A stretch of DNA of 32,659 nt from Devosia insulae DS-56 (GTDB lineage: Bacteria > Pseudomonadota > Alphaproteobacteria > Rhizobiales > Devosiaceae). Positions 24,575-32,502 of this stretch are shown one piece after another. Where the stretch lies: positions 1 through 32,659 of the forward strand of contig NZ_LAJE02000339.1 of assembly GCF_000970465.2 (NCBI RefSeq), given 5' to 3'. Within the stretch, counting starts at the first letter, position 1, and each line of letters opens with the position of its first letter. Under the pieces are notes generated by a model. That model had not been told where the DNA came from. It did no database searches and saw nothing but the letters and a program-made list of their open reading frames with translations. The position numbers were made by a program, and so were the translations under genes.

Positions 24575-25900
24575 ATGAAGAGCTTCTCTTCGTCCAGCTT
24601 CGCCAACGACGATGCCGAGGTGCTCGACCTGGCGCTTGCCGCCGTCAACAAGCACCCGCAGGCGCTGTTCACCGATTTCCAGTGGTTCCTCTACGAGGCG
24701 CGCGACACGGTGTTCTTCACCGCCGCGTCGAAGTCGCATTTCGACAAGGAAACGCTGGGCAATCTGGTCGCCGACATGGTGGCGCTGGCCCCGCAGCTGA
24801 GCCACGGTTTCGTCGGCGCCCGCCCGGGCCAGCCGTTCCCCAAGCATCTGCTCGATGCCATCACCCATGTCGAGGAAGTCGACGACTTCGACGGCTATCC
24901 CGACAAGTGGGTGTCGAAATCGCCTGACATTTTCGCACGTGATGACCTGCCGCTGTTCCGCGTCTCCGCCGTGGTCCGCCGTGGCGGCCCCGACGAGATG
25001 GGCCGCGCCTCGATGATCCAGGTGCGCTCGAGCCACGCGCTGCTCGAAGGCTCCGATTCGGCGCTGCTCACCCGCTCCGCCTCCGCCGGCCATGGCGTGA
25101 TGAGCGACAAGGCCAACAAGGTCGGGCTCGGCGCCCGCATCAAGGGCACGCTGCGCGGCTGGGGCATGACCTTCATGTACGTGACCCTCGCCAACATCCT
25201 CGCCCCGCCCGACAAACCGTGGGGCTTCAAGACCCTGGCGCTGAAGCGCCACCGGCTGCGGCTGCTCGCCAACAAGCTCGGCGTCCGCCAGCGCTCGCTG
25301 ATGTTCGCGCTCGTCACCCACGCCCTCAACGGCGAGGGCGAGGACCGGCATATGTCGAAAAAGGTGATCGGCGCCGCCTACACCATGCTCGATGGCAAGC
25401 GCCACGATGCCGATGACGATTTCTTCCGCGTCCGCGCCCTCGAGGCCAAGTTCGAGGTGATCGACGATTTCGTCGCCTATGTCCGCAAGGTCGACGACAC
25501 CATCGATAAGATCGAGAAGAAGGACATCACCAAGTTCCAGGTGATGATGAACTCGATGTTCAAGGCGCTGCGCGGCCTCAACCGCATCGCGCCGTTCCTG
25601 CCCGGCAAGCGCTTCTGGCGCTTCAACGGCGGCATCCACATTGTGCTCACCCTGGTGCCGCCGCACCGCACCTACGGTCCGATGACCCATGGCATGATGG
25701 AGCCGATCTATTGCGGCGCCTGGCATCCGGCCGCCAATATCTGCACCTTCTGCCCGGGCCGCGAGTACATCACGCTCAACTTCTCGATGGAAACCCGCCA
25801 CATCGCCAATGTGGAAAAGATCGAGCAGTTGCTGCAGAAGGTCGAAGCCATGGACGTCGCCCCGACCGGCAAGGTGATCGTCGAAGACGACACGGTCTGA
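24575..25900 (+). CDS. WS/DGAT-like acyltransferase (condensation-domain superfamily), putative
   Basis: 441-residue protein with no signal peptide. I do not recognise a characterised family with certainty. The segment RSSHALLEGSD (H154, E158, G159) has the place and form of the HHxxxDG active-site motif of condensation/WS-DGAT acyltransferases, with E instead of D and one His. The C-terminal part (PMTHGMMEPIYCGAWHPAANI, then LNFSMETRHIANVEKIEQLLQKV) resembles the second domain of wax ester synthase/diacylglycerol acyltransferases. A lysine/arginine-rich middle (LALKRHRLRLLANKLGVRQRS) may touch membrane lipids. Acyl transfer is a hypothesis; a lipid-binding protein that has lost catalysis is an alternative. 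It is divergent from hemA and has its own promoter. Confidence 0.5.
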   Translation: MKSFSSSSFANDDAEVLDLALAAVNKHPQALFTDFQWFLYEARDTVFFTAASKSHFDKETLGNLVADMVALAPQLSHGFVGARPGQPFPKHLLDAITHVEEVDDFDGYPDKWVSKSPDIFARDDLPLFRVSAVVRRGGPDEMGRASMIQVRSSHALLEGSDSALLTRSASAGHGVMSDKANKVGLGARIKGTLRGWGMTFMYVTLANILAPPDKPWGFKTLALKRHRLRLLANKLGVRQRSLMFALVTHALNGEGEDRHMSKKVIGAAYTMLDGKRHDADDDFFRVRALEAKFEVIDDFVAYVRKVDDTIDKIEKKDITKFQVMMNSMFKALRGLNRIAPFLPGKRFWRFNGGIHIVLTLVPPHRTYGPMTHGMMEPIYCGAWHPAANICTFCPGREYITLNFSMETRHIANVEKIEQLLQKVEAMDVAPTGKVIVEDDTV

Positions 25901-25924
25901 GCCAAGGCGAGATAGCGCAGGTAC

Positions 25925-26075
25925 CCACCGGCCGTCATCCCGGCGAAAGCCGGGACCCACTGCTCGGACGGTCGGTCCGGATGCAACCCCTCCGATCCTT
26001 CAAGGTCGGCACGGTTGTGCGGGTGGATGGGCCTGAGCACTGGGCCCCGGCTTTCGCCGGGGTGACGGCCGGTGG
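25925..26075. repeat. 151-bp palindromic intergenic element with 35-bp inverted ends
   Basis: The left end (25925-25959, beginning CCACCGGCCGTCATCCCGGC) and the reverse complement of the right end (26041-26075) agree at 33 of 35 positions. The 81-bp centre is unique. Translation of such elements gives the frequent spurious string RHPGESRGP, familiar from many alphaproteobacterial genomes. It fits a MITE or REP-like repeat between the WS/DGAT-like and Rid-family genes. No target-site duplication could be assigned with certainty. Confidence 0.8.
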
Positions 26076-26173
26076 TTGTCGGCCGGTCGCTGTTGCTGCT
26101 GATCGCCGCCGCGCGCCACCACCATATCCTGCTTCGGCACCAACCCATCCTCCCCTTACCGGATAGCTGAACC

Positions 26174-26569
26174 ATGGCGCTTCAACTCATCAACCCCAGC
26201 GATCTCCCGGTTCCCCAGACCTACACCCAGGTGGTTGTCGCCACCGGGAGCAAGCTGGTGTTCATCGCGGGGCAGGAGCCTGAAGATCTCCATGGCAAGC
26301 TGGTTGGCCAAGGTGATCTCGCGACCCAGGCTCGGCAGGTTTTCGACAATCTCGGCCGTGCCCTCGTTGCAGCCGGGGCCCGGACCGATCAGGTCACGAG
26401 GATCAACATCTATGTCGTCAACTACGACCGCGACGCCTGCCTGCCGATCATCGAGACGGCGCGGGTTGCGCTGTTCGGAGATCACAAGCCGGCGGACACG
26501 CTCCTCGGCGTCGCAACGCTGTCACCCGGCTACCTGATCGAGGTCGACGCCATCGCGGTCATCGATTGA
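26174..26569 (+). CDS. Rid (YjgF/YER057c) family protein without the canonical catalytic arginine
   Basis: 131-residue protein of the Rid superfamily, small trimeric proteins with a chorismate-mutase-like fold. Family segments are GSKLVFIAGQEPED, QARQVFDNLGRALVAAG, VTRINIYVVNYD and the closing strand GYLIEVDAIAVID with the conserved Glu. In RidA proper the Arg that binds the imine carboxylate sits in a PARSC-type motif; the equivalent here reads PADTLLGV, so that Arg is missing. It therefore probably belongs to a Rid subfamily with another or no deaminase activity. It is separated by 24 bp from the convergent EEP-family gene. Confidence 0.88.
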   Translation: MALQLINPSDLPVPQTYTQVVVATGSKLVFIAGQEPEDLHGKLVGQGDLATQARQVFDNLGRALVAAGARTDQVTRINIYVVNYDRDACLPIIETARVALFGDHKPADTLLGVATLSPGYLIEVDAIAVID

Positions 26570-26593
26570 CCGTGGCTGGGGACCGAGGTCCAC

Positions 26594-27601
26594 TCAGCCC
26601 CTGAACCCACCGAGCTTCGCCACCACCAGATCGTGGTCCGACAGCACTTCGCCGTCATCGGCCAGCGACGGCACGATCCGGCTCTCCTCCACCATCAGCC
26701 CACGCGTCAGGAACCAGTCGAGCTTCCAGGTGCCGCGCGGGCTGCGGCTGACCCGGCTTGGGCGGGTCGTCGTCTGACCGATGGGCCCGCCATGCCGCTC
26801 GAAGCCGCGGCCATAGGCGTGGGCAAACAGCGTTTCTTTCTCGAAATCGCCGCCATCGGCGAGCCCGGTATTGAGGTCGCCACCGATGATGACGGGCGTG
26901 TTGCCGGCGAGTTCGTCGATCGCGTCGATGAGGCGCTTCACCTGTGCTTCGCGATATCCGGCGTCGCCGCGGTTCTCGAGATGCACCGACACGGCATAGA
27001 GCGGCCCCTCGGTGGTCTGCACCGCTGTCGCGATGGCGCACCGCGTACCCACCCGGCGGGCCGGGCTTTCCGGTGTGAACCAGTGTCCATGCGGCTCGAG
27101 CCGGATCATCACCGGCGCCTGCAGGGCCGCCTTTGACAGCAGGGCGTTGCCGTGAAAGCCGTGCCGGTTGAAATCGTCCTTGCAGAACTCGAGTTCGACC
27201 TCGGCGCCCAGCTCCAGTTCGAGGAATTCGACCCCGAAGGCATAGTTCATGCCGAGCTCGGCCGCGACGTCGCGCGAGGTGTGCCGTTGCCCGGTGCGCG
27301 CCATGCCGTTGTCGACTTCCGACAGCAGCACCAGTTCCGCGGCTTCGCGTCTCAGCACCGCGGCTGATTTCTCGACATTATAGCAGCGCTCGAGGTTCCA
27401 GGCGGCGACGCTCAGCGGGAACGCCAGCACCTCGCCGTGTTCGGCGACCGGTGCTTCGACGCGCTGCAGGCAGGCGAGACCGGCAAGCGCTTCGGCGTGG
27501 TTGGCCTCGGTTCGCTGCAGCGCGTCCAGCCGGTCGCGCTCGGCCTGCGGCGGCCCCTGCAGCAAGGCAATCTGGGCGGGTTTGACAAGATCGAGGGACA
27601 T
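26594..27601 (-). CDS. Endonuclease/exonuclease/phosphatase (EEP) family hydrolase
   Basis: 335-residue protein of the EEP superfamily, metal-dependent phosphodiesterases that include DNase I, exonuclease III and sphingomyelinase. Motifs in order: AAWNLERC (metal/substrate Asn), LLSEVD (catalytic Glu), VHLENRGD, IIGGDLNTG (Asp/Asn), LDWFLTRG and the final LSDHDLVV with the catalytic His. About 65 residues precede the catalytic domain and are rich in Ala, Glu and Arg; no signal peptide is seen, so the enzyme is probably cytoplasmic. Its substrate (nucleic acid, phospholipid or other phosphodiester) is not clear from the sequence. It is divergent from the SDR gene, with repeat copy 2 in between. 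Confidence 0.85.
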   Translation of the reverse strand: MSLDLVKPAQIALLQGPPQAERDRLDALQRTEANHAEALAGLACLQRVEAPVAEHGEVLAFPLSVAAWNLERCYNVEKSAAVLRREAAELVLLSEVDNGMARTGQRHTSRDVAAELGMNYAFGVEFLELELGAEVELEFCKDDFNRHGFHGNALLSKAALQAPVMIRLEPHGHWFTPESPARRVGTRCAIATAVQTTEGPLYAVSVHLENRGDAGYREAQVKRLIDAIDELAGNTPVIIGGDLNTGLADGGDFEKETLFAHAYGRGFERHGGPIGQTTTRPSRVSRSPRGTWKLDWFLTRGLMVEESRIVPSLADDGEVLSDHDLVVAKLGGFRG

Positions 27602-27687
27602 GGCGGTAGCTTCGGAACAGGGGAGGGGGAGCGCCTCCCTAGCCAGCCGATATGTCGTTCGGGTGACAAATCGTGAGTTGGCGTAAC

Positions 27688-27792
27688 CCGGAGCGTTTTC
27701 AGGAAAAGTTGCAGACTTTTCCGGTTCGAAAGCGCGACAAATCGAGGATCTGGTGCGTATCGCCGTTTCATCGAAACGGTGAAACGCTCCGG
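27688..27792. repeat. Two-hairpin intergenic palindromic repeat, copy 2
   Basis: This 105-bp copy is bounded by an 11-bp perfect inverted repeat CCGGAGCGTTT/AAACGCTCCGG. Inside are hairpin 1 GGAAAAGT/ACTTTTCC (27702-27709 with 27715-27722) and hairpin 2 CCGTTTC-ATC-GAAACGG (27763-27779). It lies in the divergent gap between the EEP and SDR genes, so it sits in the 5' region of both and not only in terminator position. Confidence 0.8.
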
Positions 27793-27867
27793 CGTACGGA
27801 TCGCGCCTTGTCGCGCGCGTAACCGCGCGCTAAATCCCCCGCCAATACTGTTTCCCGGGGGCTTTCC

Positions 27868-28638
27868 GTGTCTGAATACGCAATCTATCCCAGTCTGAAG
27901 GGCATGCCTGTCATCATCTCGGGCGGCGCTTCGGGCATCGGCGAGGGCATGGTCCGCGCCTTCGCGGCGCAGGGCAGCAAAGTCGGCTTCGTCGATATCT
28001 CTGGCGAGGCGGGCGACAAGCTGGCGGCCGAGCTGAGCGCAGCCGGCGGCACGGTGAGCTTCACCCGCTGCGACGTCACCGACATTGCTGCCTACCAGGC
28101 GGCCATCAAGGGTTTCGAGGCGGCACATGGCCCGACCCTGGCGCTGGTCAACAACGCGGCGAACGACCACCGGCACGATATCGCCGAGGTCAGCCCCGAG
28201 GATTGGGACAAGCGCATCGCGGTCAACCTGAAGCACGCCTTCTTCGCTGCACAGGCGGTGGCGCCGGGCATGGTTGCCGCCAACCGCGGTTCGATCATCA
28301 ATTTCGGCTCGGTCAGCTGGATGACGCTCTCGGCACAGCTCACCGTCTACACCGCCGCCAAGGCCGCCATGCACGGCATGTCGCGCTCGATGGCCAAGGA
28401 GTATGGCCAGCACGGCGTGCGCGTGAACACGCTGGTGCCGGGCTGGATCATGACCGAGCGTCAGCTCTCGCTTTGGGCCACCCCCGAGGCGATGGCGTCG
28501 CTCGATCAGCAGCAGGCGCTGAAGGGCCGGCTTTACCCAGAGGATATCGCCCGCATGGTGCTGTTCCTCGCGGCCGATGACTCGAAGATGATCTCGGCTC
28601 AGGATTTCATCGTCGATGGCGGCTGGGCGCACGGCTGA
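27868..28638 (+). CDS. Short-chain dehydrogenase/reductase (SDR)
   Basis: 256-residue classical SDR. The Rossmann motif SGGASGIGEG (G19-G25), NNAAN strand motif, active-site Ser in INFGSVSWM, and Y161-x3-K165 in YTAAKAAM are all present. D43-like acidic residue in VDIS after the second strand points to NAD rather than NADP. The family oxidises sugars, polyols or hydroxy acids; this one resembles sugar dehydrogenases in style but the substrate is not determined. It starts with GTG after CCGGGGGC. A 9-bp hairpin follows the stop. Confidence 0.9.
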   Translation: MSEYAIYPSLKGMPVIISGGASGIGEGMVRAFAAQGSKVGFVDISGEAGDKLAAELSAAGGTVSFTRCDVTDIAAYQAAIKGFEAAHGPTLALVNNAANDHRHDIAEVSPEDWDKRIAVNLKHAFFAAQAVAPGMVAANRGSIINFGSVSWMTLSAQLTVYTAAKAAMHGMSRSMAKEYGQHGVRVNTLVPGWIMTERQLSLWATPEAMASLDQQQALKGRLYPEDIARMVLFLAADDSKMISAQDFIVDGGWAHG

Positions 28639-28682
28639 TCGGCGGCAAACCACCGCTTCAACAGCGGGCGATACTGATCTAC

Positions 28683-28708
28683 CCTCGCCGCGGGCAAAGG
28701 CGGCGAGG
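28683..28708 (+). terminator. Hairpin after the SDR gene
   Basis: Perfect 9-bp stem CCTCGCCGC (28683-28691) with GCGGCGAGG (28700-28708), 8-nt loop, 44 bp after the SDR stop and 60 bp before the OmpA-type lipoprotein start. No T-run follows, so it may instead be a leader structure of the lipoprotein mRNA. Confidence 0.45.
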
Positions 28709-28768
28709 CGAACACCTTGCTGCCGCAATCGGTGGCGAGAACGTGCGCCACACCTACGGGGGACGTCA

Positions 28769-29434
28769 ATGAAATCCAAGATTCTGATCGCCGGGCTCGC
28801 GGCTCTGTCGCTGAGCGCCTGTACTTCGGTCAATCCCTATACCGGCCAGAGCCAGCTCTCGAACACCAGCGGCGGCGCGTTGCTTGGTGCGGGCGGCGGC
28901 GCGGTGGTCGGCGGCATCATCGGTGCAGCCACGGGCGCTGACCCGCGTGTCGCGGCACTGATCGGCGCCGGCGTCGGCGGCCTCACCGGTGGTATGATCG
29001 GTAACTACATGGACCAGCAGGAAGCCGAGCTGCGCGCCCAGTTGCAGGGCACCGGCGTTTCGGTGACCCGCGTCGGCCAGCAGATCATCCTCAACATGCC
29101 GTCCAACATCACTTTCTCCACCGACTCGGCGACGGTGCAGCCCAAGTTCAGCGAGACCCTGATTTCGGTCGGCCTGGTGCTGAAGAAGTTCAACAAAACG
29201 GTGATCGACGTCTACGGCCACACCGACTCGCAAGGGTCGGACAGCTACAACCTGGAGCTGAGCCAGAAGCGCGCCACGGCCGTGGCGACCATTCTCGCCA
29301 GCCAGGGCGTCGACCAGCGCCGCTTCTACATCACCGGCAAGGGCGAAGAGGATCCGATCGCCTCCAACGGCACCGAGTCGGGCCGTGCGCAGAACCGCCG
29401 CGTCGAAATCCAGCTCTCGCCCATCCAGGGCTGA
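28769..29434 (+). CDS. OmpA family lipoprotein with glycine-zipper region
   Basis: 221-residue outer-membrane lipoprotein of YiaD-like layout. Lipobox LSAC with lipidation at C18; Ser/Asn-rich spacer; glycine-zipper stretch about 37-80 (GGALLGAGGGAVVGGIIGAATG, GAGVGGLTGGMIGNYM); and OmpA-like peptidoglycan-binding domain about 105-221 (ITFSTDSATVQP, YGHTDSQGSDSYNLELSQKRA, NRRVEIQLSP). It likely anchors the outer membrane to peptidoglycan. The ATG at 28769 is preferred; upstream sequence is not like the family. A strong terminator follows. Confidence 0.92.
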   Translation: MKSKILIAGLAALSLSACTSVNPYTGQSQLSNTSGGALLGAGGGAVVGGIIGAATGADPRVAALIGAGVGGLTGGMIGNYMDQQEAELRAQLQGTGVSVTRVGQQIILNMPSNITFSTDSATVQPKFSETLISVGLVLKKFNKTVIDVYGHTDSQGSDSYNLELSQKRATAVATILASQGVDQRRFYITGKGEEDPIASNGTESGRAQNRRVEIQLSPIQG

Positions 29435-29478
29435 GGCTGAGACCCACCGACGGCGGTGGGGTTGGCAGAATTGAGGAG

Positions 29479-29504
29479 AAGGCCCGGGGCGTGTCCCGGG
29501 CCTT
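29479..29504. terminator. Rho-independent terminator after the OmpA-type lipoprotein gene
   Basis: Perfect 10-bp stem AAGGCCCGGG (29479-29488) with CCCGGGCCTT (29495-29504), loop GCGTGT, followed by TTCTATT. The next gene on the minus strand ends immediately beyond, so it may serve both. Confidence 0.85.
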
Positions 29505-29506
29505 TT

Positions 29507-29776
29507 CTATTGCGCCGTGGTCGTGGCGGGCGCGGTCACCGGCGATCGGGTGTTGCCGGCGAGCAGCTGGAAGCCGAGCAGGATCACCACCACGATCCCC
29601 ACCGCGATCAGCCCACGTTTCCACCAGTTGGTCGGCCCGGTGCCGCCGATCGTCTCCTCGACATCGCGGGTCACGGCCAGTGTGGAGTTCTCCGGCAACG
29701 AGATCGGCTGGCCGTTCTCGTCCATCAGTTGATCCACTCGCGCCACCTTGGGCGTTCGTCTCACGTCGGCACTCAT
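29507..29776 (-). CDS. Small single-span membrane protein of unknown function
   Basis: 89-residue protein starting at the ATG at 29776 with GGAGG eight bases upstream. The N-terminal 50 residues are soluble and charged (RRTPKVARVDQLMDENGQPISLPENSTLAV). One membrane span follows (GLIAVGIVVVILLGFQLLAG, about 54-73) with WWKR before it, which suggests an N-in orientation, and a short Thr/Ala/Pro-rich tail. I recognise no family. It is convergent with the OmpA-type lipoprotein and divergent from the small secreted peptide gene at 29905. Confidence 0.7.
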   Translation of the reverse strand: MSADVRRTPKVARVDQLMDENGQPISLPENSTLAVTRDVEETIGGTGPTNWWKRGLIAVGIVVVILLGFQLLAGNTRSPVTAPATTTAQ

Positions 29777-29829
29777 CGCATCTCCCTCCGATGGCGATCG
29801 AACAAGTGCATCCCCACGGTTTTGGTTCC

Positions 29830-29857
29830 CTGAACGCACGCCTCAGCGGGCGTTCAG
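29830..29857. promoter_or_regulatory. 28-nt CTGAAC/GTTCAG dyad, copy 1
   Basis: Begins CTGAACGC and ends GCGTTCAG, an 8-bp inverted repeat over exactly 28 nt, 47 bp before the ATG at 29905. Interior CAC and CCTCA are shared with copy 2 at 30102, which lies at nearly the same distance before the paralogous gene. Could be an operator or part of a promoter. Confidence 0.45.
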
Positions 29858-29904
29858 CGGCCGCAGGCGAGCTTCGGCCGCATCAGAAACCAAGGAAACA
29901 ACAC

Positions 29905-30048
29905 ATGTTCCGTATCGCTACGCTCACCCTCGTTCTCGTTGCCGTTCTCGGCGCGTCGCCGTCTTTTGCGGCCAAGCGCGGCGAGGGCATCCCGCGCAAC
30001 TGCATCCTCGACCCCTTCACCAAGACCATGGTCTGCTTCAACTGGTAA
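29905..30048 (+). CDS. Tiny secreted peptide with one C-x10-C LDPFT motif
   Basis: 47-residue precursor with a clear signal peptide (MFRIATLTLVLVAVLGASPSFA, cleavage near 22), leaving about 25 residues. The mature part holds NCILDPFTKTMVC, two cysteines ten residues apart that could form a disulfide, and ends with FNW. It is paralogous to the gene at 30181, which has two copies of the motif. AAGGA lies eight bases before the ATG. No known family recognised; calling it a periplasmic or secreted peptide follows from the signal sequence only. Confidence 0.7.
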   Translation: MFRIATLTLVLVAVLGASPSFAAKRGEGIPRNCILDPFTKTMVCFNW

Positions 30049-30101
30049 GCGACCGACCGGCAGGCGCGGGGGCGAGGCATCGCACCCGCGCCGCCGGTTT
30101 T

Positions 30102-30129
30102 CTGAACACACTCCTCACCACCGGTTCAG
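30102..30129. promoter_or_regulatory. 28-nt CTGAAC/GTTCAG dyad, copy 2
   Basis: Begins CTGAACAC and ends GGTTCAG, with the 6-bp dyad CTGAAC/GTTCAG over exactly 28 nt as in copy 1, 51 bp before the ATG at 30181. Both copies are also preceded by CGGTTTT within 15 bases. Confidence 0.45.
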
Positions 30130-30180
30130 TCGCCCTGGCGCAGGTTGGCAAGCATAGAACCAGCCGAGAGGACCAAGACC

Positions 30181-30405
30181 ATGCTCCGCATTGCTCTGCT
30201 TTCCGCCGTTCTCATCACCGCCCTTGGCGCCGCGCCCGCCTTTGCCGAGCGCAACAATGGCGACAGCATTCCACCCAACTGCACGCTCGACCCGTTCACC
30301 GGCAAAATGAACTGCCACATCTGGCCGACCTGTACCCTCGACCCCTTCACCGGCAAGATGAACTGCCCGGTGCCCAAGGCGACGATGACCCGCAAGGCGA
30401 ACTGA
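30181..30405 (+). CDS. Small secreted peptide with two C-x10-C LDPFT motifs
   Basis: 74-residue precursor: signal peptide MLRIALLSAVLITALGAAPAFA, then a mature part of about 52 residues with two tandem units, NCTLDPFTGKMNC and TCTLDPFTGKMNC, separated by HIWP. Four cysteines could form two disulfides. The two units differ at DNA level mostly at third codon positions (TGC/TGT, ACG/ACC, CCG/CCC, AAA/AAG), a sign of selection for the protein sequence. Paralogue of the gene at 29905. Its stop directly abuts the stop of the convergent L,D-transpeptidase gene. Function unknown. Confidence 0.75.
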   Translation: MLRIALLSAVLITALGAAPAFAERNNGDSIPPNCTLDPFTGKMNCHIWPTCTLDPFTGKMNCPVPKATMTRKAN

Positions 30406-31101
30406 TCAGCCGCGCACGATGATCGGGGTCCCCACCGACACGCGCGAGTAGAGATCGATCACGTCCTGGTTGATCAGCCGCACGCAGCCCGACGACACCG
30501 CCTTGCCGATGCTCCAGTATTCGCGCGTGCCGTGAATGCGGTAGATGGTGTCGACGCCGTTGCGGTAGATGTACATCGCCCGTGCGCCCAGCGGATTGTT
30601 CATCCCGCCGGGCATGCCGCCGGCGAATTCGCGCGTCTCGGGCTGCCGTTGCATCATCGAAGCCGGCGGATACCAGGTCGGCCATTGCGCCTTGCGCCCG
30701 ATACTGCCGCGCCCCGACCAGGTGAAGCCGTCGCGCCCGATGCCGACGCCATAGCGAATGGCGGTGCCGTTATCCTGCACCAGGTAGAGAAAGCGCGCCG
30801 AGGTCTCGACCACGATGGTGCCTGGCTTCTCGCCAGTGGGATCGTCCACCTCGGTCCTCAGGTAACGCTGGTCGACCTTGTTGAGATCGACGGCCGGAAC
30901 GGGGAACCGCTCCTCCGGCATCGCACCGTAGATTTGCAGGTAGTAGGGCGAGATGATGGCCGGCAGCAGGTTGGGGACGGTGATCTGCCGGTTGCCGACC
31001 ATCGCCGAGCAGCCGCTCAGCGCCAGCCCGCCGAAACTCGCCGCGCCCAAGAGAAAGGCCCGCCGCGACGGGCCGTTATTGCCGATCGTCTTTGCCTGCA
31101 C
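30406..31101 (-). CDS. L,D-transpeptidase (YkuD domain) lipoprotein
   Basis: 231-residue envelope enzyme. The N-terminus has twin arginines (R13-R14) before a hydrophobic core and a lipobox LSGC with C31, so it may be a Tat-exported lipoprotein. The YkuD domain carries the signature HGTREYWSIGKAVSSGCVRL with catalytic C206. Such enzymes make 3-3 peptidoglycan cross-links or attach proteins to peptidoglycan; the closely related ErfK/YbiS group is widespread in Hyphomicrobiales, which rely heavily on LD-cross-linked walls. It is convergent with the small secreted peptide gene, with no bases between the stop codons. Confidence 0.93.
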   Translation of the reverse strand: MQAKTIGNNGPSRRAFLLGAASFGGLALSGCSAMVGNRQITVPNLLPAIISPYYLQIYGAMPEERFPVPAVDLNKVDQRYLRTEVDDPTGEKPGTIVVETSARFLYLVQDNGTAIRYGVGIGRDGFTWSGRGSIGRKAQWPTWYPPASMMQRQPETREFAGGMPGGMNNPLGARAMYIYRNGVDTIYRIHGTREYWSIGKAVSSGCVRLINQDVIDLYSRVSVGTPIIVRG

Positions 31102-31188
31102 GGAACCCGCCCCCTGAAAGGCCGCCCACCAGAACGTTCTACTGCTTCAGCTTGCGCACCATTATGGCTCAGGCAAGCTGGCTGTCGA

Positions 31189-32116
<928 letters not shown>

Positions 32117-32127
32117 AACAGCGCGAG

Positions 32128-32502
32128 CTAGATCAGCACCACGCTTTCCTGCTCGTTGGGGTCGGTTCGGGCGATGATGGCCCGCGCCATTCTGTTGGTC
32201 GGGTTGAACGGCTGATGCGGCACGCCGGCGGGGATGTAGACATAGTCGCCTTCGTTGACGACATCGGTGAACTCGAGGTTCGGCCCGTGCCGGAACGAGG
32301 TCGAGCCCTCGATCTGGAAGATCGCTGTCTCGTGCGCCTCGTGATAATGCGGCTTGGCCTCGGCGCCGGGCGGGATCACCGCCATGTGCATGCAGATGCC
32401 CTTGGCGCCAGCCGACTGCGCCGAAACCCCGGCGAAATAGTCGAGCCCCTGCTTGCCGTGGAAGCCCTCGCCGCCCCGGATCACCTTGCACTCAGCCGCC
32501 AT
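32128..32502 (-). CDS. Cupin domain protein
   Basis: 124-residue single-domain cupin. Cupin motif 1 supplies H52, H54 and E58 in PHYHEAHETAIFQIEGS, and motif 2 is GDYVYIPAGVPHQP with H96, together a mononuclear metal site. Small cupins of this kind serve as isomerases, dioxygenases or sensors; no substrate can be assigned. The ATG at 32502 has GGAGG seven bases upstream, and an in-frame GTG nine codons earlier is less likely. It may be the first gene before the TIM-barrel gene, although a repeat lies between them. Confidence 0.85.
   Translation of the reverse strand: MAAECKVIRGGEGFHGKQGLDYFAGVSAQSAGAKGICMHMAVIPPGAEAKPHYHEAHETAIFQIEGSTSFRHGPNLEFTDVVNEGDYVYIPAGVPHQPFNPTNRMARAIIARTDPNEQESVVLI

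Noticed and set aside
29825-29829. GGAAC on the minus strand upstream of the small membrane protein, as a possible EcfG (general stress sigma) -35
   Set aside because: No CGTT occurs at the required 16-17 bp spacing; the nearest GTT is about 20 bases away.
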